Below, one piece after another: positions 42,363-52,094 of a DNA stretch of 64,000 nucleotides. Under the pieces are notes generated by a model, which saw nothing but the letters and a program-made list of their open reading frames with translations, was not told the origin of the DNA and made no database searches. A program made the position numbers and the translations under genes. How positions within the stretch are numbered: position 1 is the stretch's first letter; each line of letters starts with the position of its first letter. The stretch is from Buttiauxella gaviniae ATCC 51604 (lineage in GTDB: Bacteria; Pseudomonadota; Gammaproteobacteria; Enterobacterales; Enterobacteriaceae). The DNA lies in NCBI RefSeq assembly GCF_001654835.1, contig NZ_LXEP01000026.1:62001-126000 (forward strand). The letters are read 5' to 3'.

Positions 42363-43775
42363 ATGGTAGATCAGATAAAGGTTTCTGACGTTGCTGAAGA
42401 GCCGTCAGAACAGTCTCTGCGGCGTAATTTAACCAACCGCCATATTCAGCTTATTGCCATCGGTGGCGCTATCGGAACCGGCCTGTTTATGGGCTCCGGT
42501 AAAACGATTAGCCTCGCGGGCCCATCCATCATCTTCGTATATATGATTATCGGCTTTATGCTGTTCTTCGTGATGCGAGCGATGGGTGAACTGCTGCTTT
42601 CAAACCTCGAATACAAGTCATTTAGCGATTTCGCAGCGGACTTACTTGGCCCGTGGGCAGGGTATTTTACCGGCTGGACTTATTGGTTTTGCTGGGTGGT
42701 CACCGGCATGGCGGACGTCGTCGCGATAACCGCCTACGCGCAGTTCTGGTTCCCTGGTTTATCGGACTGGGTAGCGTCGCTCGCCGTGATTGTATTGCTG
42801 CTGAGCCTGAACCTCGCCACGGTGAAAATGTTCGGCGAAATGGAGTTTTGGTTTGCGATGATTAAAATTGTCGCCATCGTTGCGCTGATCGTTATCGGCC
42901 TGGTGATGATTTTGACCCACTTCCATTCCCCGTCTGGTGTAGAGGCTTCCATCAACAACTTGTGGAATGACGGCGGTTGGTTCCCGAAAGGCATCAGCGG
43001 TTTTTTCGCCGGCTTCCAGATAGCGGTATTTGCCTTTGTGGGTATTGAGCTGGTGGGAACGACGGCTGCTGAAACCAAAGACCCGGAAAAATCGCTGCCA
43101 CGCGCCATCAACTCGATTCCGATCCGCATCATTATGTTCTACGTGTTCGCGTTGATCGTCATTATGTCCGTCACGCCATGGCGCTCTGTGGTGGCGGATA
43201 AAAGCCCGTTCGTTGAATTGTTCGTGCTGGTGGGCTTGCCTGCGGCTGCGAGTATCATCAACTTTGTGGTGCTGACTTCTGCGGCCTCTTCCGCCAACAG
43301 CGGAGTGTTCTCAACCAGCCGGATGCTGTTTGGCCTGGCACAAGATGGAATGGCACCGAAGGCGTTCGCCAAACTCTCTAAGCGCGCTGTACCGGCGAAG
43401 GGTTTGACCTTCTCCTGTATCTGCCTGCTGGGCGGCGTGGTGATGCTTTACGTGAACCCCAACGTGATTGCAGCGTTCACCATGATCACTACTGTGTCGG
43501 CGATTCTGTTTATGTTCGTCTGGACTATTATTCTGTGTTCGTACCTGGTGTATCGCAAACAGCGTCCGCATCTGCATGAAAAATCCATCTACAAAATGCC
43601 GCTCGGCAAGTTCATGTGCTGGATGTGTATGGCGTTCTTCGTGTTTGTGATTGTGTTGCTGACGCTGGAAACCGATACCCGCCAGGCGCTGATCGTGACG
43701 CCATTGTGGTTTGTGTTGTTGGGTGTGTGCTGGATGTTTATCGGCAAGAAACGCATCGCGGAAATACGTAAGTAA
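42363..43775 (+). CDS. cycA: D-serine/D-alanine/glycine:H+ symporter CycA
   Basis: A 470-residue amino acid permease of the AAT subfamily of APC transporters with 12 predicted membrane helices. The signature IAIGGAIGTGLFMGSGKTI in helix 1 is intact, as is the FVGIELVGTTAAETKDPEKSLPRAI loop. It imports glycine, D-alanine, D-serine and the antibiotic D-cycloserine. It ends at a bidirectional hairpin shared with ytfE. Confidence 0.97.
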   Translation: MVDQIKVSDVAEEPSEQSLRRNLTNRHIQLIAIGGAIGTGLFMGSGKTISLAGPSIIFVYMIIGFMLFFVMRAMGELLLSNLEYKSFSDFAADLLGPWAGYFTGWTYWFCWVVTGMADVVAITAYAQFWFPGLSDWVASLAVIVLLLSLNLATVKMFGEMEFWFAMIKIVAIVALIVIGLVMILTHFHSPSGVEASINNLWNDGGWFPKGISGFFAGFQIAVFAFVGIELVGTTAAETKDPEKSLPRAINSIPIRIIMFYVFALIVIMSVTPWRSVVADKSPFVELFVLVGLPAAASIINFVVLTSAASSANSGVFSTSRMLFGLAQDGMAPKAFAKLSKRAVPAKGLTFSCICLLGGVVMLYVNPNVIAAFTMITTVSAILFMFVWTIILCSYLVYRKQRPHLHEKSIYKMPLGKFMCWMCMAFFVFVIVLLTLETDTRQALIVTPLWFVLLGVCWMFIGKKRIAEIRK

Positions 43776-43779
43776 TCAT

Positions 43780-43808
43780 AATCCCCCTCGCCACTGGTGA
43801 GGGGGATT
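43780..43808. terminator. Bidirectional terminator between cycA and ytfE
   Basis: AATCCCCCTC (43780-43789) pairs perfectly with GAGGGGGATT (43799-43808), 10 bp, with T-rich flanks on both strands. Confidence 0.85.
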
Positions 43809-43813
43809 AACCT

Positions 43814-44476
43814 TTATTCCCCAGCCAAAGCCCGCGGGAATAGCACGTTATTCTCAAGACTAATGTGATTCATCAAATCGTCAATCAACTCATTAATCCC
43901 GTTATACATCGCCTTCCAGGTCGTGCAGGCTTCCGGCGGCGGCGTCACGTTATTGGTGGTGTGCTTGATAACCTCCAGCAATTCACCCGCGTCATCATGC
44001 TCGCTTTCCATCACGCTAATCGGACCGTTCGCCTGTGCGCCCATGCCTTGTTTGATCATCGGGAACAGGATCTGTTCTTCTTTCATCATATGGCTGCTCA
44101 GTTCCTGATGCAGCATGGTGAGATATTTCGCCAACCCCTTCGGCACATCAGGTTTATCGGCATGCACGCGCTCAACTTTGGTGGCCTGAAGAATCAGCTC
44201 AGGCAACTGTTCGCGGTGGCGGTCATGGTAGCGCACAAGAATATGGTCGATGATTTCGGCGAGCGGTGCCGTGCGCCACTCTTTCTCAACGGGTTCTTCA
44301 GCAAGCGTTGCAAGCTCTGATTCAATCGCATCGAGATCCAACTCTTTACGCGTTGCAGCACGCTCAAGCGTCTGCTTGCCACCGCAGCAGAAATCGAGAT
44401 CCAATTTACGGAACAGCGCAGAAGCACGCGGAATGGTTAAAGCCAGTTCACCTAAAGGTTGGTCGCGGAAGGTCAT
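43814..44476 (-). CDS. ytfE: Iron-sulfur cluster repair di-iron protein YtfE (RIC)
   Basis: A 220-residue di-iron protein that repairs iron-sulfur clusters after nitrosative and oxidative damage. The N-terminal ScdA_N domain carries Cys30-Cys31 ([10 protein letters not shown]). The C-terminal hemerythrin-like domain has the iron-binding His/Glu residues (HHxxR-like [48 protein letters not shown]). The start [13 protein letters not shown] at 44476 is the family N-terminus. An NsrR operator lies 27 bp upstream. Confidence 0.97.
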   Translation of the reverse strand: MTFRDQPLGELALTIPRASALFRKLDLDFCCGGKQTLERAATRKELDLDAIESELATLAEEPVEKEWRTAPLAEIIDHILVRYHDRHREQLPELILQATKVERVHADKPDVPKGLAKYLTMLHQELSSHMMKEEQILFPMIKQGMGAQANGPISVMESEHDDAGELLEVIKHTTNNVTPPPEACTTWKAMYNGINELIDDLMNHISLENNVLFPRALAGE

Positions 44477-44503
44477 GAGCAAATATCTCGTTGTCGATAA
44501 TAT

Positions 44504-44526
44504 AAGATGCATATTAAATACATCTT
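44504..44526. promoter_or_regulatory. NsrR operator in the ytfE promoter
   Basis: An inverted repeat AAGATGCATATTAAATACATCTT split as AAGATGCAT … and … TACATCTT, the double 11-bp NsrR motif (AAGATGYWTTT and its complement). NsrR control of ytfE by nitric oxide is established in E. coli, and nsrR is encoded in this window at 31077. Confidence 0.9.
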
Positions 44527-44560
44527 TAAGTTGGCGCTATAACTATTTCGAGGTAAGACG

Positions 44561-45535
44561 TTACTTATCAGTGGTAACTACCACTTCAGCGAGCGTGTTT
44601 TTCTGGGGTTTGGTCAATACAGCCATCACTACGCCGATGACCAGGCAAACTATCCCCAACAACGTGAGAAGCGGTGGCCAACTGTGGCGCAGCATAAAGG
44701 TGTAAGCCAGGCCTGCCAGCGTTTCAAAGACAATCAGCGGGCCGACGATAACCGTGGGTAAACGTTGGCTGGCAATGTTCCAGCACAACGCGCCGAGCCA
44801 TGAACAAAACAGCGCAATGGCGAGCATCAGTGTCAAAAATACTTCCGGGCGAGGCCCAAAGGGCAGGGCAAAGTTGCTCTCGGTGTGTGACATCCACAGG
44901 CAAACGGCAATATAGCCGAACAGTGAAAAAGGCAGGATCGCGAGCCCTTGCGCTGTCGCCCACATCAGCGGATTTTTGTCCGGGTTTTCACGTAGCCAGC
45001 GGGCATTTCGCAGTGCATACCACGCCCAGCAGGCAACCGAAATAAACGCCAGCCCGATACCGCTGATGTAACGCCACCAGCTAAAATCGAGCTGCCCGGT
45101 GCGTAATTCAGCAGTATTCACCATCACCAGACCTACCGCGATAATCACCAGAGCAGGGGCGAGGCGATGCCACGGGAGTTTGCCGTCGCGTTTGCTATAA
45201 AGCAGATTGGCGAATACCGGGATCACAACGGGAAGCGTGCCGATAATCATGGTAGAAATCGGCGCACCGGTGCGTTGAATCGCACTGGCGAGGCAAACGT
45301 AATAAATGAGATTGCCGACGGTGGAAAGTTTTAGCGCGGTGAACCAGTCCTCACGGCACAATTGGCGCAACCGTTGACGGCCAAGCCAGGCCAGAGGGAG
45401 CGCAATCAGCCCCAGCGCAAGGTAGCGCCCGGTCGACTGCATGGCCGCAGGATAATCAGGAACAATCAACGGGCCGACGAAAATCAGCCCCCACATCAAC
45501 CCTGCCAGCAGGGCGTACAACACACCAGTTAACAT
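44561..45535 (-). CDS. ytfF: YtfF, EamA/DMT-family inner-membrane transporter
   Basis: A 324-residue drug/metabolite-type transporter with about ten membrane helices and two EamA-like halves (MLTGVLYALLAGLMWGLIFVG at the start, WLGALCWNIASQRLPTVIVG in the second half). The substrate is unknown. The start at 45535 was chosen by family alignment; the open frame extends 76 codons further but these are reverse-strand artefacts of the neighbouring gene. The AraC-type gene lies immediately upstream in the same direction and could regulate it. Confidence 0.92.
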   Translation of the reverse strand: MLTGVLYALLAGLMWGLIFVGPLIVPDYPAAMQSTGRYLALGLIALPLAWLGRQRLRQLCREDWFTALKLSTVGNLIYYVCLASAIQRTGAPISTMIIGTLPVVIPVFANLLYSKRDGKLPWHRLAPALVIIAVGLVMVNTAELRTGQLDFSWWRYISGIGLAFISVACWAWYALRNARWLRENPDKNPLMWATAQGLAILPFSLFGYIAVCLWMSHTESNFALPFGPRPEVFLTLMLAIALFCSWLGALCWNIASQRLPTVIVGPLIVFETLAGLAYTFMLRHSWPPLLTLLGIVCLVIGVVMAVLTKPQKNTLAEVVVTTDK

Positions 45536-45612
45536 CTTCTTCTTCCACTTAACGCTTTGCGTAGAGTGTAGGTGGTGGACTGGCGAAAATATTGTACCAG
45601 CTTGCGGTATCT

Positions 45613-46437
45613 CTAACGGGTGACCTGTTTCTGGTAGCGTACAGGTGTGATGCCATAACGCTGCGAAAAGGCGCGAGTCAGGTGCGCCTGGTCGGTTAAC
45701 CCGCTGGCTGGGGCAACCTGAGCGGCAGGCATCCCGCTGGTCAGAAGCCGTTTGGCGTGCCAAAGGCGAATCGCCATCAGCATTTGGTGAGGTGTAACGT
45801 GATAGTGCGCTTTGAACATGCGCTGAAAATGATAGGGGCTAAGCGAAACCACGGCAGCGAGATCGTCGAGCGTCACCGGGTGCATATAATTATCGTGCAG
45901 ATAATCGCGAATTTGCTCGAAGCGGTGCGCCGATTCTTTCGGCCCGGATGGTAAGTGACGAGCGTATGGCTGGAAATTTTCGATGAGATTGAGCAACAGC
46001 CCTTGCTGCGCCAGTGAGTCATCTTCGCGCCATAGCCCATTGATCAGTTGTGAAATGTGCCCTGCACGCAGCGGGTCGTGTTTGACCACATCATTAAACG
46101 ACCAGTTGCGCGAGCCTGTAACCGACTCAAGAATTTCCGGTTCGAGGTAAATCATGCGGTACTGCCAGCCGTCTTCTGTTGCTGCTTCGCCAGTATGCAG
46201 TTCATCAGGGTTCATCAACACTAACGAATCTGTGGCGGCGACATGCTGAACACCACGATAACGGAAGCGCTCAGCGCCCCAGGTGACCGTGCCGATGCCA
46301 AAGGCTTCATGAGTGTGCGGTTCAAAGGCGTAACGCGAAATATGGGCGTGATAAAGCTCAACGCCGGGCAGTTGCGGTAAATGCCGGAATTGAGCGTTGT
46401 CTTTTTCATCAGTGAATTGTTCAGGTACGCCTTGCAC
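45613..46437 (-). CDS. AraC-family transcriptional regulator (YtfF-linked)
   Basis: A 274-residue regulator. The N-terminal cupin-like domain (HAHISRYAFEPHTHEAFGIGTVTWG) probably binds a ligand; the C-terminal two-HTH AraC domain spans about 170-270 (TLDDLAAVVSLSPYHFQRMFKAHYHVTPHQML and HLTRAFSQRYGITPVRY). The preferred start is GTG at 46437, with AAGGAG 6 bases upstream. An ATG 15 bases further out lies in the ERIC repeat and overlaps that ribosome site. The combination with an EamA exporter suggests control of ytfF. No exact E. coli K-12 counterpart was recognised here. Confidence 0.8.
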   Translation of the reverse strand: MQGVPEQFTDEKDNAQFRHLPQLPGVELYHAHISRYAFEPHTHEAFGIGTVTWGAERFRYRGVQHVAATDSLVLMNPDELHTGEAATEDGWQYRMIYLEPEILESVTGSRNWSFNDVVKHDPLRAGHISQLINGLWREDDSLAQQGLLLNLIENFQPYARHLPSGPKESAHRFEQIRDYLHDNYMHPVTLDDLAAVVSLSPYHFQRMFKAHYHVTPHQMLMAIRLWHAKRLLTSGMPAAQVAPASGLTDQAHLTRAFSQRYGITPVRYQKQVTR

Positions 46438-46448
46438 GTCAATCTCCT

Positions 46449-46555
46449 TCATACTTCAAGTTGCAGATGCGTTGGCTACGTTTGCTCGCTACAGTAAGCT
46501 CATCGGGACTCACTCTCTTGCCGCCTTCCTGCAACTCGAATTATTAAGGATATAG
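46449..46555. repeat. ERIC (IRU) element 3, internally deleted
   Basis: About 107 bp from CATACTTCAAGTTGCAG to ATTATTAAGGATATA. The central CCAGTCACTTACTT part is missing compared with element 2, a known type of ERIC variant. It abuts the AraC-type gene, so it forms that gene's 5' leader. Confidence 0.82.
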
Positions 46556-46584
46556 GATCTTCAGCTTTAACGGAAAGTTAACAT

Positions 46585-47433
46585 TTACAGCGCGGCGCGC
46601 ATGCTCTCTGCAAGCGGAGTGGTTGGGCGGCCAATCAGGGCGCTTAGCTGGTGGCTGTCATCAAACAAACCACCTTTGGATGCGCCAACGTCAGAGTTTG
46701 CCAGCATTGCAGCTAACCCTTCTGGCAGGCCAGCTCCCAGCAGCGCTGCTTTAAAATCAGCTTCTGGCAGGTTCTGATACACCACGGTTTTACCACTTTG
46801 CTTCGTTAGCTCTGCGGTCAATTCAGCCAGGGTCCAGCCGTGGTCGCCCGCTAATTCGTAAACTTTGCCCGCCTGGTTATCCAGTGTCATGACTTTCGCA
46901 GCGGCAGCGGCGTAATCAGCACGTGCAGCCGCCGCGATTTTTCCTTCGCCGGTGCTGCCAATAAACACGCCGTGTTGCAGAGCGGGCGGTACGCTAGCCA
47001 GATAGTTTTCGGTGTACCAGCCGTTGCGCAGCAGCACAAATGGAATGCCGGATTGTTTTAGCATTTCTTCGGTGGCGATATGTTCATCTGCCAGGCCCAG
47101 TGGCGAGGAATCAGCATGCAACAGGCTGGTGTAGGCAATCAGCTTCACGCCCGCTTCTTTAGCCGCATCAATCACATTGCGATGCTGAACCGCGCGCTGG
47201 CCCACTTCGCTTGAAGAGATAAGCAGCAGTTTTTCCACGCCATTCAGTGCTTGCACCAAAGCCGCTTTATCTTCATAGCTGGCAGCACGAACCTGAACGC
47301 CACGGTCAGCAAATGATTTAATTTTTGCCGGGTTACGCACGATGGCAACCAGTTGGTCAGCCGCAACGGTATTCAGTAATTCTTCAACAACGAGTTGGCC
47401 AAGTTGGCCGGAAACTCCGGTAATCGCGATCAT
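46585..47433 (-). CDS. qorB: NAD(P)H:quinone oxidoreductase QorB (YtfG)
   Basis: A 282-residue atypical short-chain dehydrogenase/NmrA-like protein. The N-terminal nucleotide motif is GVSGQLGQLVVEELL, followed by KLLLISSSEVGQRAVQHRNVI and YTSLLHADSSPLGLADEH, all close to E. coli QorB. It reduces quinones with NADPH. The start at 47433 (MIAITGVSGQLG) is favoured; an upstream in-frame start adds 13 unrelated residues. It is divergent from ytfH, as with many HxlR-regulated oxidoreductases. Confidence 0.94.
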   Translation of the reverse strand: MIAITGVSGQLGQLVVEELLNTVAADQLVAIVRNPAKIKSFADRGVQVRAASYEDKAALVQALNGVEKLLLISSSEVGQRAVQHRNVIDAAKEAGVKLIAYTSLLHADSSPLGLADEHIATEEMLKQSGIPFVLLRNGWYTENYLASVPPALQHGVFIGSTGEGKIAAAARADYAAAAAKVMTLDNQAGKVYELAGDHGWTLAELTAELTKQSGKTVVYQNLPEADFKAALLGAGLPEGLAAMLANSDVGASKGGLFDDSHQLSALIGRPTTPLAESMRAAL

Positions 47434-47524
47434 GGTAAATCTCCTGTGGGTGTTCTGGTTAAGTTGTGCCACACTATCACCAGCACTAACTTAAAGTAAG
47501 TACGCACAAAAAGGTAAGTATGAA

Positions 47525-47914
47525 ATGAGTGAGATTGAAACCCGCCCGCAGTCATTAACCGAGCAAATGCGCGATGGCAATTTATTTGCCGAGCAGTGCC
47601 CGTCACGAGATGTGTTAAAGCACGTCACCAGCCGCTGGGGCGTGTTGATTCTGGTGGCCTTGCAGGATGGGACTCATCGTTTCAGCGACCTGCGCCGCAA
47701 GATGAGTGGTGTGAGTGAAAAGATGCTCGCGCAAACGCTGCAATGGCTTGAGGCCGACGGTTTTGTAAATCGTAAATCGTATCCGGTTGTGCCGCCGCAT
47801 GTGGAATACAGCCTGACGCCACTGGGTTGTGAAGTGGCCGTGAAAGTGGCTGAACTTGCCGATTGGATCGAAGGGAATTTGCCAAGAGTGTTAGCGTCCC
47901 GTTCGGAACGCTAA
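47525..47914 (+). CDS. ytfH: YtfH, HxlR-family transcriptional regulator
   Basis: A 129-residue winged-helix regulator of the HxlR/DUF24 type: CPSRDVLKHVTSRWGVLILVALQDGTHRFSDLRRKMSGVSEKMLAQTLQWLEADGFV. Family members sense electrophiles or quinones through a conserved N-terminal Cys, here Cys25. It is divergent from qorB, which it probably regulates. The 91-bp spacer has an ACTTAAAGTAAGT near-palindrome (47487-47500), a candidate operator. Confidence 0.92.
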   Translation: MSEIETRPQSLTEQMRDGNLFAEQCPSRDVLKHVTSRWGVLILVALQDGTHRFSDLRRKMSGVSEKMLAQTLQWLEADGFVNRKSYPVVPPHVEYSLTPLGCEVAVKVAELADWIEGNLPRVLASRSER

Positions 47915-47917
47915 CAC
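47887..47917 (+). terminator. Inverted repeat at the ytfH stop codon
   Basis: A perfect 11-bp stem AGTGTTAGCGT / ACGCTAACACT, with a 10-base loop, includes the last ytfH codons and stop. There is no T-run, so it may act as a 3' stabiliser rather than a terminator. Confidence 0.55.
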
Positions 47918-47920
47918 TAA

Positions 47921-47955
47921 GCGGGTGGATGTCGCTTACGCTTATCCACCCTACG
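47921..47955. repeat. REP-like palindrome between ytfH and cpdB
   Basis: GCGGGTGGATGTCGCTTACG…CTTATCCACCCTACG, the same family as the copies at 657, 10660 and 34017. Confidence 0.78.
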
Positions 47956-47956
47956 T

Positions 47957-49888
47957 TTACTTACTTAAATCCAGCTGATAAATCGCAAACCCAATCTCGT
48001 CATTACCCACATTCTTCATCGGATACTGGCCTTTCTCTTTGATAAAGGCCGCCGCTTTGTCGCCCGGTGACGTTTCAAAGCGAATATCTAATTTCTGACT
48101 GCTGTGAATCGGCGCCAGGCGCCAGTTGTTATCAGCGGCCGGGTGGATCTCTTTGCTTGCGGTAATCCAGTTCGCCAGCACCGAGCGGTTTTCATCTGGT
48201 GACGCAAACGCAATATGGCTGTCGCCAGTTCCGGCAAACTTGCCGCCGTAGGCACGGTAGTTATTGGTTGCGACCAGGAACGTCGCGTTCGGGTCGACTG
48301 GCTTGCCCTTGAACGTCAGCCCTTTGATACGCTCGGCTTTCGGGTTAACCATCTGGCATTCGCCGTCGTAACGTGCCGGTTGTGACACATCAATCTGGTA
48401 ATCCACGCCGTCGATAACATCAAAGTTATAGGTGCGGAAACCGTCCCAGTTGATCAGCGACTGGGGTTTCGTGCTGTTCACATCAATCTGGTTAAACTGC
48501 CCGGCGGAACATTCCAGCCATTCCTTGACCTCTTTGCCCGTAGCTTTCACCACCACCAGTGTGTTCGGGTAGAGATACAAATCTGCGGCATTACGGAAGG
48601 TAAGCTGGCCTTTTTCCACTTCGACAAAACTGGCCGGATCATTCTTACGCCCGCCAACTTTAAAAGGTGCTGCTGCGGAAAGTACCGGCAGATTCGCGAG
48701 GTCCGGGTCGCCCTGAATGTATTTTTCAACATAGGCGAGCTGCGCGTTATTCACCACCTGCACGGTTGGATCGTCCTGAACCAACGCCAGGTAGCTGTAC
48801 ATATTGTCGGAAGATTTACCGATTGGCTTGCTGACGAACTCGCGAGTGGCATCGTGATCATGCTTCATCACTTCCACCAGTTTGGCATCTTCAGGCACCA
48901 GCGCTTTCTTCGCTACGCTGTCGTAAATCGGACGTGCTTCAGCTTTGCTACTGGTGACTTTCCATGCGCCGCTATCGTTGTTGAGCACTAAATCGACCAC
49001 ACCCAAATGGTCGCCCCACATGCCAGGCATCACCGCCGGAATCCCGTTCAGCGTGCCTTTCTCGAGATCGACACCTTTGATATTGGCGAAGTCTTTGCCC
49101 GGGAAGACCGCGTGAGCGTGGCCAAACAAAATGGCATCCACGCCTGGAACTTCGCTGAGGTAGTAAACCGAGTTTTCCGCCATCGCATGATAAGGGTCAC
49201 TGGACAGGCCGGAGTGGGCGATAACGACCACTAAATCTGCCCCAAGCTTGCGCATCTCAGGCACGTACTGGCGAGCGGTTTCGGTGATATCTTTCACCGT
49301 TACTTTGCCTTCCAGATTGGTTTTATCCCACGTCATAATTTGTGGCGGCACAAAACCGATATAGCCGATGCGTAACGTCTGCTCTTTACCGTCTTTATCT
49401 TTCACTACCGTTTCTTTGATGACGTAAGGCGTGAACAGCGGCTTATTAGTTTTGGCATCAATAATGTTGGCATTCACATAGGGGAATTTCGCCCCCGATA
49501 GCGCCATATGTAGGTAATCAAGGCCATAGTTAAATTCGTGGTTGCCGAGGTTACCCACCGCATAATCCAGCGTATTCAGCGCCTTATAAACCGGGTGGAT
49601 GTCGCCTTTTTTCAGACCCTTCGCCGCCATGTAGTCGCCCAGCGGGCTGCCCTGAATCAGGTCTCCGTTGTCGACCAGCACGCTGTTTACCGTTTCGCCA
49701 CGTGCGGCGTTGATTAAACTTGCCGTACGTACCAGTCCAAATTTTTCCGTTGGAGTATCTTTGTAGTAATCGAAATCCATCATATTGCTGTGGAGATCGC
49801 TGGTTTCCAGGATACGGAGGTCAACGGTTGCCGCATGAGCACTGGTAGCAACCAGCATGGCGAGCATCGTTGCGCTAAACTTGATCAT
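47957..49888 (-). CDS. cpdB: 2',3'-cyclic-nucleotide 2'-phosphodiesterase / 3'-nucleotidase CpdB
   Basis: A 643-residue periplasmic enzyme that hydrolyses 2',3'-cyclic nucleotides and 3'-nucleotides for scavenging. The signal peptide ends at AHAA. The metallophosphoesterase domain has [32 protein letters not shown] and GHAHAVFPG metal ligands. The C-terminal 5'-nucleotidase domain has [10 protein letters not shown]. The REP element directly follows the stop. Confidence 0.97.
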   Translation of the reverse strand: MIKFSATMLAMLVATSAHAATVDLRILETSDLHSNMMDFDYYKDTPTEKFGLVRTASLINAARGETVNSVLVDNGDLIQGSPLGDYMAAKGLKKGDIHPVYKALNTLDYAVGNLGNHEFNYGLDYLHMALSGAKFPYVNANIIDAKTNKPLFTPYVIKETVVKDKDGKEQTLRIGYIGFVPPQIMTWDKTNLEGKVTVKDITETARQYVPEMRKLGADLVVVIAHSGLSSDPYHAMAENSVYYLSEVPGVDAILFGHAHAVFPGKDFANIKGVDLEKGTLNGIPAVMPGMWGDHLGVVDLVLNNDSGAWKVTSSKAEARPIYDSVAKKALVPEDAKLVEVMKHDHDATREFVSKPIGKSSDNMYSYLALVQDDPTVQVVNNAQLAYVEKYIQGDPDLANLPVLSAAAPFKVGGRKNDPASFVEVEKGQLTFRNAADLYLYPNTLVVVKATGKEVKEWLECSAGQFNQIDVNSTKPQSLINWDGFRTYNFDVIDGVDYQIDVSQPARYDGECQMVNPKAERIKGLTFKGKPVDPNATFLVATNNYRAYGGKFAGTGDSHIAFASPDENRSVLANWITASKEIHPAADNNWRLAPIHSSQKLDIRFETSPGDKAAAFIKEKGQYPMKNVGNDEIGFAIYQLDLSK

Positions 49889-50076
49889 GATTAAAGGTCC
49901 TTTTTAGAGATAGGCCGCAAAAGGCTATGTATATAAACGTTGTTGCTTACAATTGTGTGAAGTGTGCCAGAAAAAGGGCGAAGTAAACCGGAATGGGTTC
50001 ACAGATAGCGCAACCAGGCGTGATGAGATATAAGTAAAACAACAGGTTAATCGCACGACACAACATGAGGTGGAGA

Positions 50077-50817
50077 ATGTTAGATAAAATTTGCCAACTG
50101 GCTCGGGAGGCTGGAGTTGCCATCATGCAGGTTTATGATGGGCAAAAGCCGCTGGAGGCGACCCACAAATCCGATGACTCACCCGTAACAGCAGCAGACA
50201 TCGCGGCTCACACCATCATACTGCAAGGGCTACAAACATTGACGCCGGAAATTCCGGTACTCTCAGAAGAAGATCCGCAGACCTGGGAAACCCGTCAGAG
50301 CTGGGATCGTTACTGGCTGGTGGACCCGCTGGATGGCACCAAAGAGTTCCTCAAACGTAACGGGGAATTCACGGTCAACATCGCGCTTATCGAAAAAGGC
50401 AAAGCGGTGCTGGGCGTAGTGTATGCGCCAGTGCTGAACGTGATGTACAGCGCGGCAGAAGGCAAAGCCTGGAAAGAAGAAAATGGCGTACGTAACCAGA
50501 TCCACGTACGTGATGCCCGTCCGCCGCTGGTGGTAATAAGCCGCTCGCATGGCGATGATGAGCTGAAAGAGTACCTGCACCAACTGGGCGAACACCAGAC
50601 CACATCCATTGGCTCATCGCTTAAGTTTTGCCTGGTGGCAGAAGGGCAGGCGCAGCTTTATCCGCGTTTTGGACCAACTAACATTTGGGACACCGCAGCA
50701 GGCCATGCCGTGGCGGCCGCGGCAGGAGCACACGTTCATGACTGGCAGGGCAAGTCTCTCGACTACACCCCGCGCGAGTCATTCTTAAACCCAGGCTTCC
50801 GCGTTTCTATTTACTAA
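50077..50817 (+). CDS. cysQ: 3'(2'),5'-bisphosphate nucleotidase CysQ
   Basis: A 246-residue inositol-monophosphatase-family enzyme that removes the 3'-phosphate from PAP, a by-product of sulfate assimilation. Metal-binding motifs: [26 protein letters not shown] and the late [17 protein letters not shown]. The start [13 protein letters not shown] at 50077 gives the E. coli length; an ATG at 50065 would add four residues. It is divergent from cpdB and ends 4 bp before ytfJ, which converges on it. Confidence 0.96.
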   Translation: MLDKICQLAREAGVAIMQVYDGQKPLEATHKSDDSPVTAADIAAHTIILQGLQTLTPEIPVLSEEDPQTWETRQSWDRYWLVDPLDGTKEFLKRNGEFTVNIALIEKGKAVLGVVYAPVLNVMYSAAEGKAWKEENGVRNQIHVRDARPPLVVISRSHGDDELKEYLHQLGEHQTTSIGSSLKFCLVAEGQAQLYPRFGPTNIWDTAAGHAVAAAAGAHVHDWQGKSLDYTPRESFLNPGFRVSIY

Positions 50818-50821
50818 GCAA

Positions 50822-51379
50822 CTATTTACTCAACAGTTCTCGCAGCAGGCTGATCACCTGCTGCACCTCTTCCTGCGTCAACGGCCCATCTTTGGCAAAC
50901 TGCACGCGACCTTGTTTATCCAGCACCACAATTGCCGAACTGCCCGTCTCCAGCTGCCAGGATTTCTGCGCCACGCCATTACTATCGACGATAAATTGCG
51001 ACCATGGGTATTGGGTTTTATTGCTCTCAAGGCTGCTGCGCACAAACATTCCGGTGCCCACAATCGCGTCATCGGTATTTACGATAGTGGTCGTCTGGTA
51101 GCGGTCATGTGGGAATTTTGCCGCTTTGATTGCCTCAATCAGCCCGGCATTTTTCTCTTTGGCGCTGGTACGGCCGGCAATATGCTGGAGCACTCGCACT
51201 TTTCCCACCAATTGCGCACTATTCCAGTTTTTGTAGCTAAACTTATCATTGTCGAGCATCAACTCACCTTTATCCGTAATACCGATAGGTGAGACACGCT
51301 GATTTTTCTCAAAAGTATGGGCCGATGCCGCAAGGGGTAACAACAGCAAGGTCAGCGCAAGGGTAGTACGTAGGGACAT
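50822..51379 (-). CDS. ytfJ: YtfJ, thioredoxin-like periplasmic protein
   Basis: A 185-residue secreted protein of the YtfJ_HI0045 family. The signal peptide MSLRTTLALTLLLLPLAASA is clear. The rest has a thioredoxin-like layout but no CxxC. The function is unknown. It converges on cysQ with only 4 bp between their stops. Confidence 0.93.
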   Translation of the reverse strand: MSLRTTLALTLLLLPLAASAHTFEKNQRVSPIGITDKGELMLDNDKFSYKNWNSAQLVGKVRVLQHIAGRTSAKEKNAGLIEAIKAAKFPHDRYQTTTIVNTDDAIVGTGMFVRSSLESNKTQYPWSQFIVDSNGVAQKSWQLETGSSAIVVLDKQGRVQFAKDGPLTQEEVQQVISLLRELLSK

Positions 51380-51702
51380 GATGACTCCTTATTATATGCA
51401 GGTGATCGGACCACTTATTATGACGTTTTAATCATATGTGCTGAATAGCTATCTGTCCCGCAACAACGATGCCAGTTTGCGGGCGACCGCACATATCCCT
51501 GGAATTTGAAGGCTTAGACTAAGTTTTGTTTACATTTGCAAAGAATATTCTGAGAAATTGTAATCAAACCGTAAATAAGATTGTGCAAACTAGGTGTCGG
51601 TTTGTATATGGACTATAGTTTCCAGGCACCAAATTTTTCGCCTCGTTTTGTCGGACCAAATGTGGAACCGCAGGGGTGTTAACACTGCAGGAGAAAAAAA
51701 GA
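51380..51702 (+). other. Long leader/intergenic region before ytfK
   Basis: 323 bp between divergent ytfJ and ytfK. AT-rich; candidate -10 elements such as GACTATAGT (about 51611-51619) are seen, but no convincing -35 or Pho box. In E. coli ytfK is under phosphate control. A possible upstream in-frame ATG at 51676 is rejected because a GAGAAAAAAAG ribosome site precedes 51703. Confidence 0.45.
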
Positions 51703-51909
51703 ATGAAAATTTTCCAACGGTACAACCCGCTTCAGGTGGCGAAGTACGTGAAAATCCTGTTCCGTGGACGGTTGTACATCAAGGACGTTGGCGCTTTTGA
51801 ATTTGATAAGGGCAAGATTCTTATCCCAAAAGTGAAAGATAAGCAGCATCTATCTGTTATGTCTGAAGTAAACCGCCAGGTACTGCGAATGCAGGCTGAC
51901 ATGGCATAA
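51703..51909 (+). CDS. ytfK: YtfK, DUF1107 stringent-response activator
   Basis: A 68-residue basic protein ([22 protein letters not shown]…). In E. coli YtfK binds SpoT and raises (p)ppGpp when phosphate or fatty acids are limiting. The sequence is almost the E. coli one. ERIC element 4 begins 2 bp after the stop. Confidence 0.95.
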   Translation: MKIFQRYNPLQVAKYVKILFRGRLYIKDVGAFEFDKGKILIPKVKDKQHLSVMSEVNRQVLRMQADMA

Positions 51910-51910
51910 A

Positions 51911-52035
51911 TATCCATCATACTTCAAGCCGCAGATGCGTTGGCTTGCCCCCTTACTCCAGTCACATAAAGGATTATGCTCCTGGATATTCGTGGGCTTC
52001 GCCACCTTTCTGCAACTCGAATTATTTAGGATATT
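51911..52035. repeat. ERIC (IRU) element 4, diverged core
   Basis: About 125 bp with ERIC-like ends (ATCATACTTCAAG … CTGCAACTCGAATTATTTAGG), but the core GTCACATAAAGGATTATGCTCC is altered. It lies between ytfK and the convergent ytfL. Confidence 0.72.
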
Positions 52036-52046
52036 AAATAGAAGTA

Positions 52047-52073
52047 CCAAAAACGGCACCCGAGGGTGCCGTT
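52047..52073 (-). terminator. Terminator of ytfL
   Basis: AACGGCACC, loop, GGTGCCGTT with a T-run (TTTTTGG) on the minus strand, about 20 bp after the ytfL stop. Confidence 0.85.
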
Positions 52074-52094
52074 AGTGTTTCTGAGTTTTGAGAA

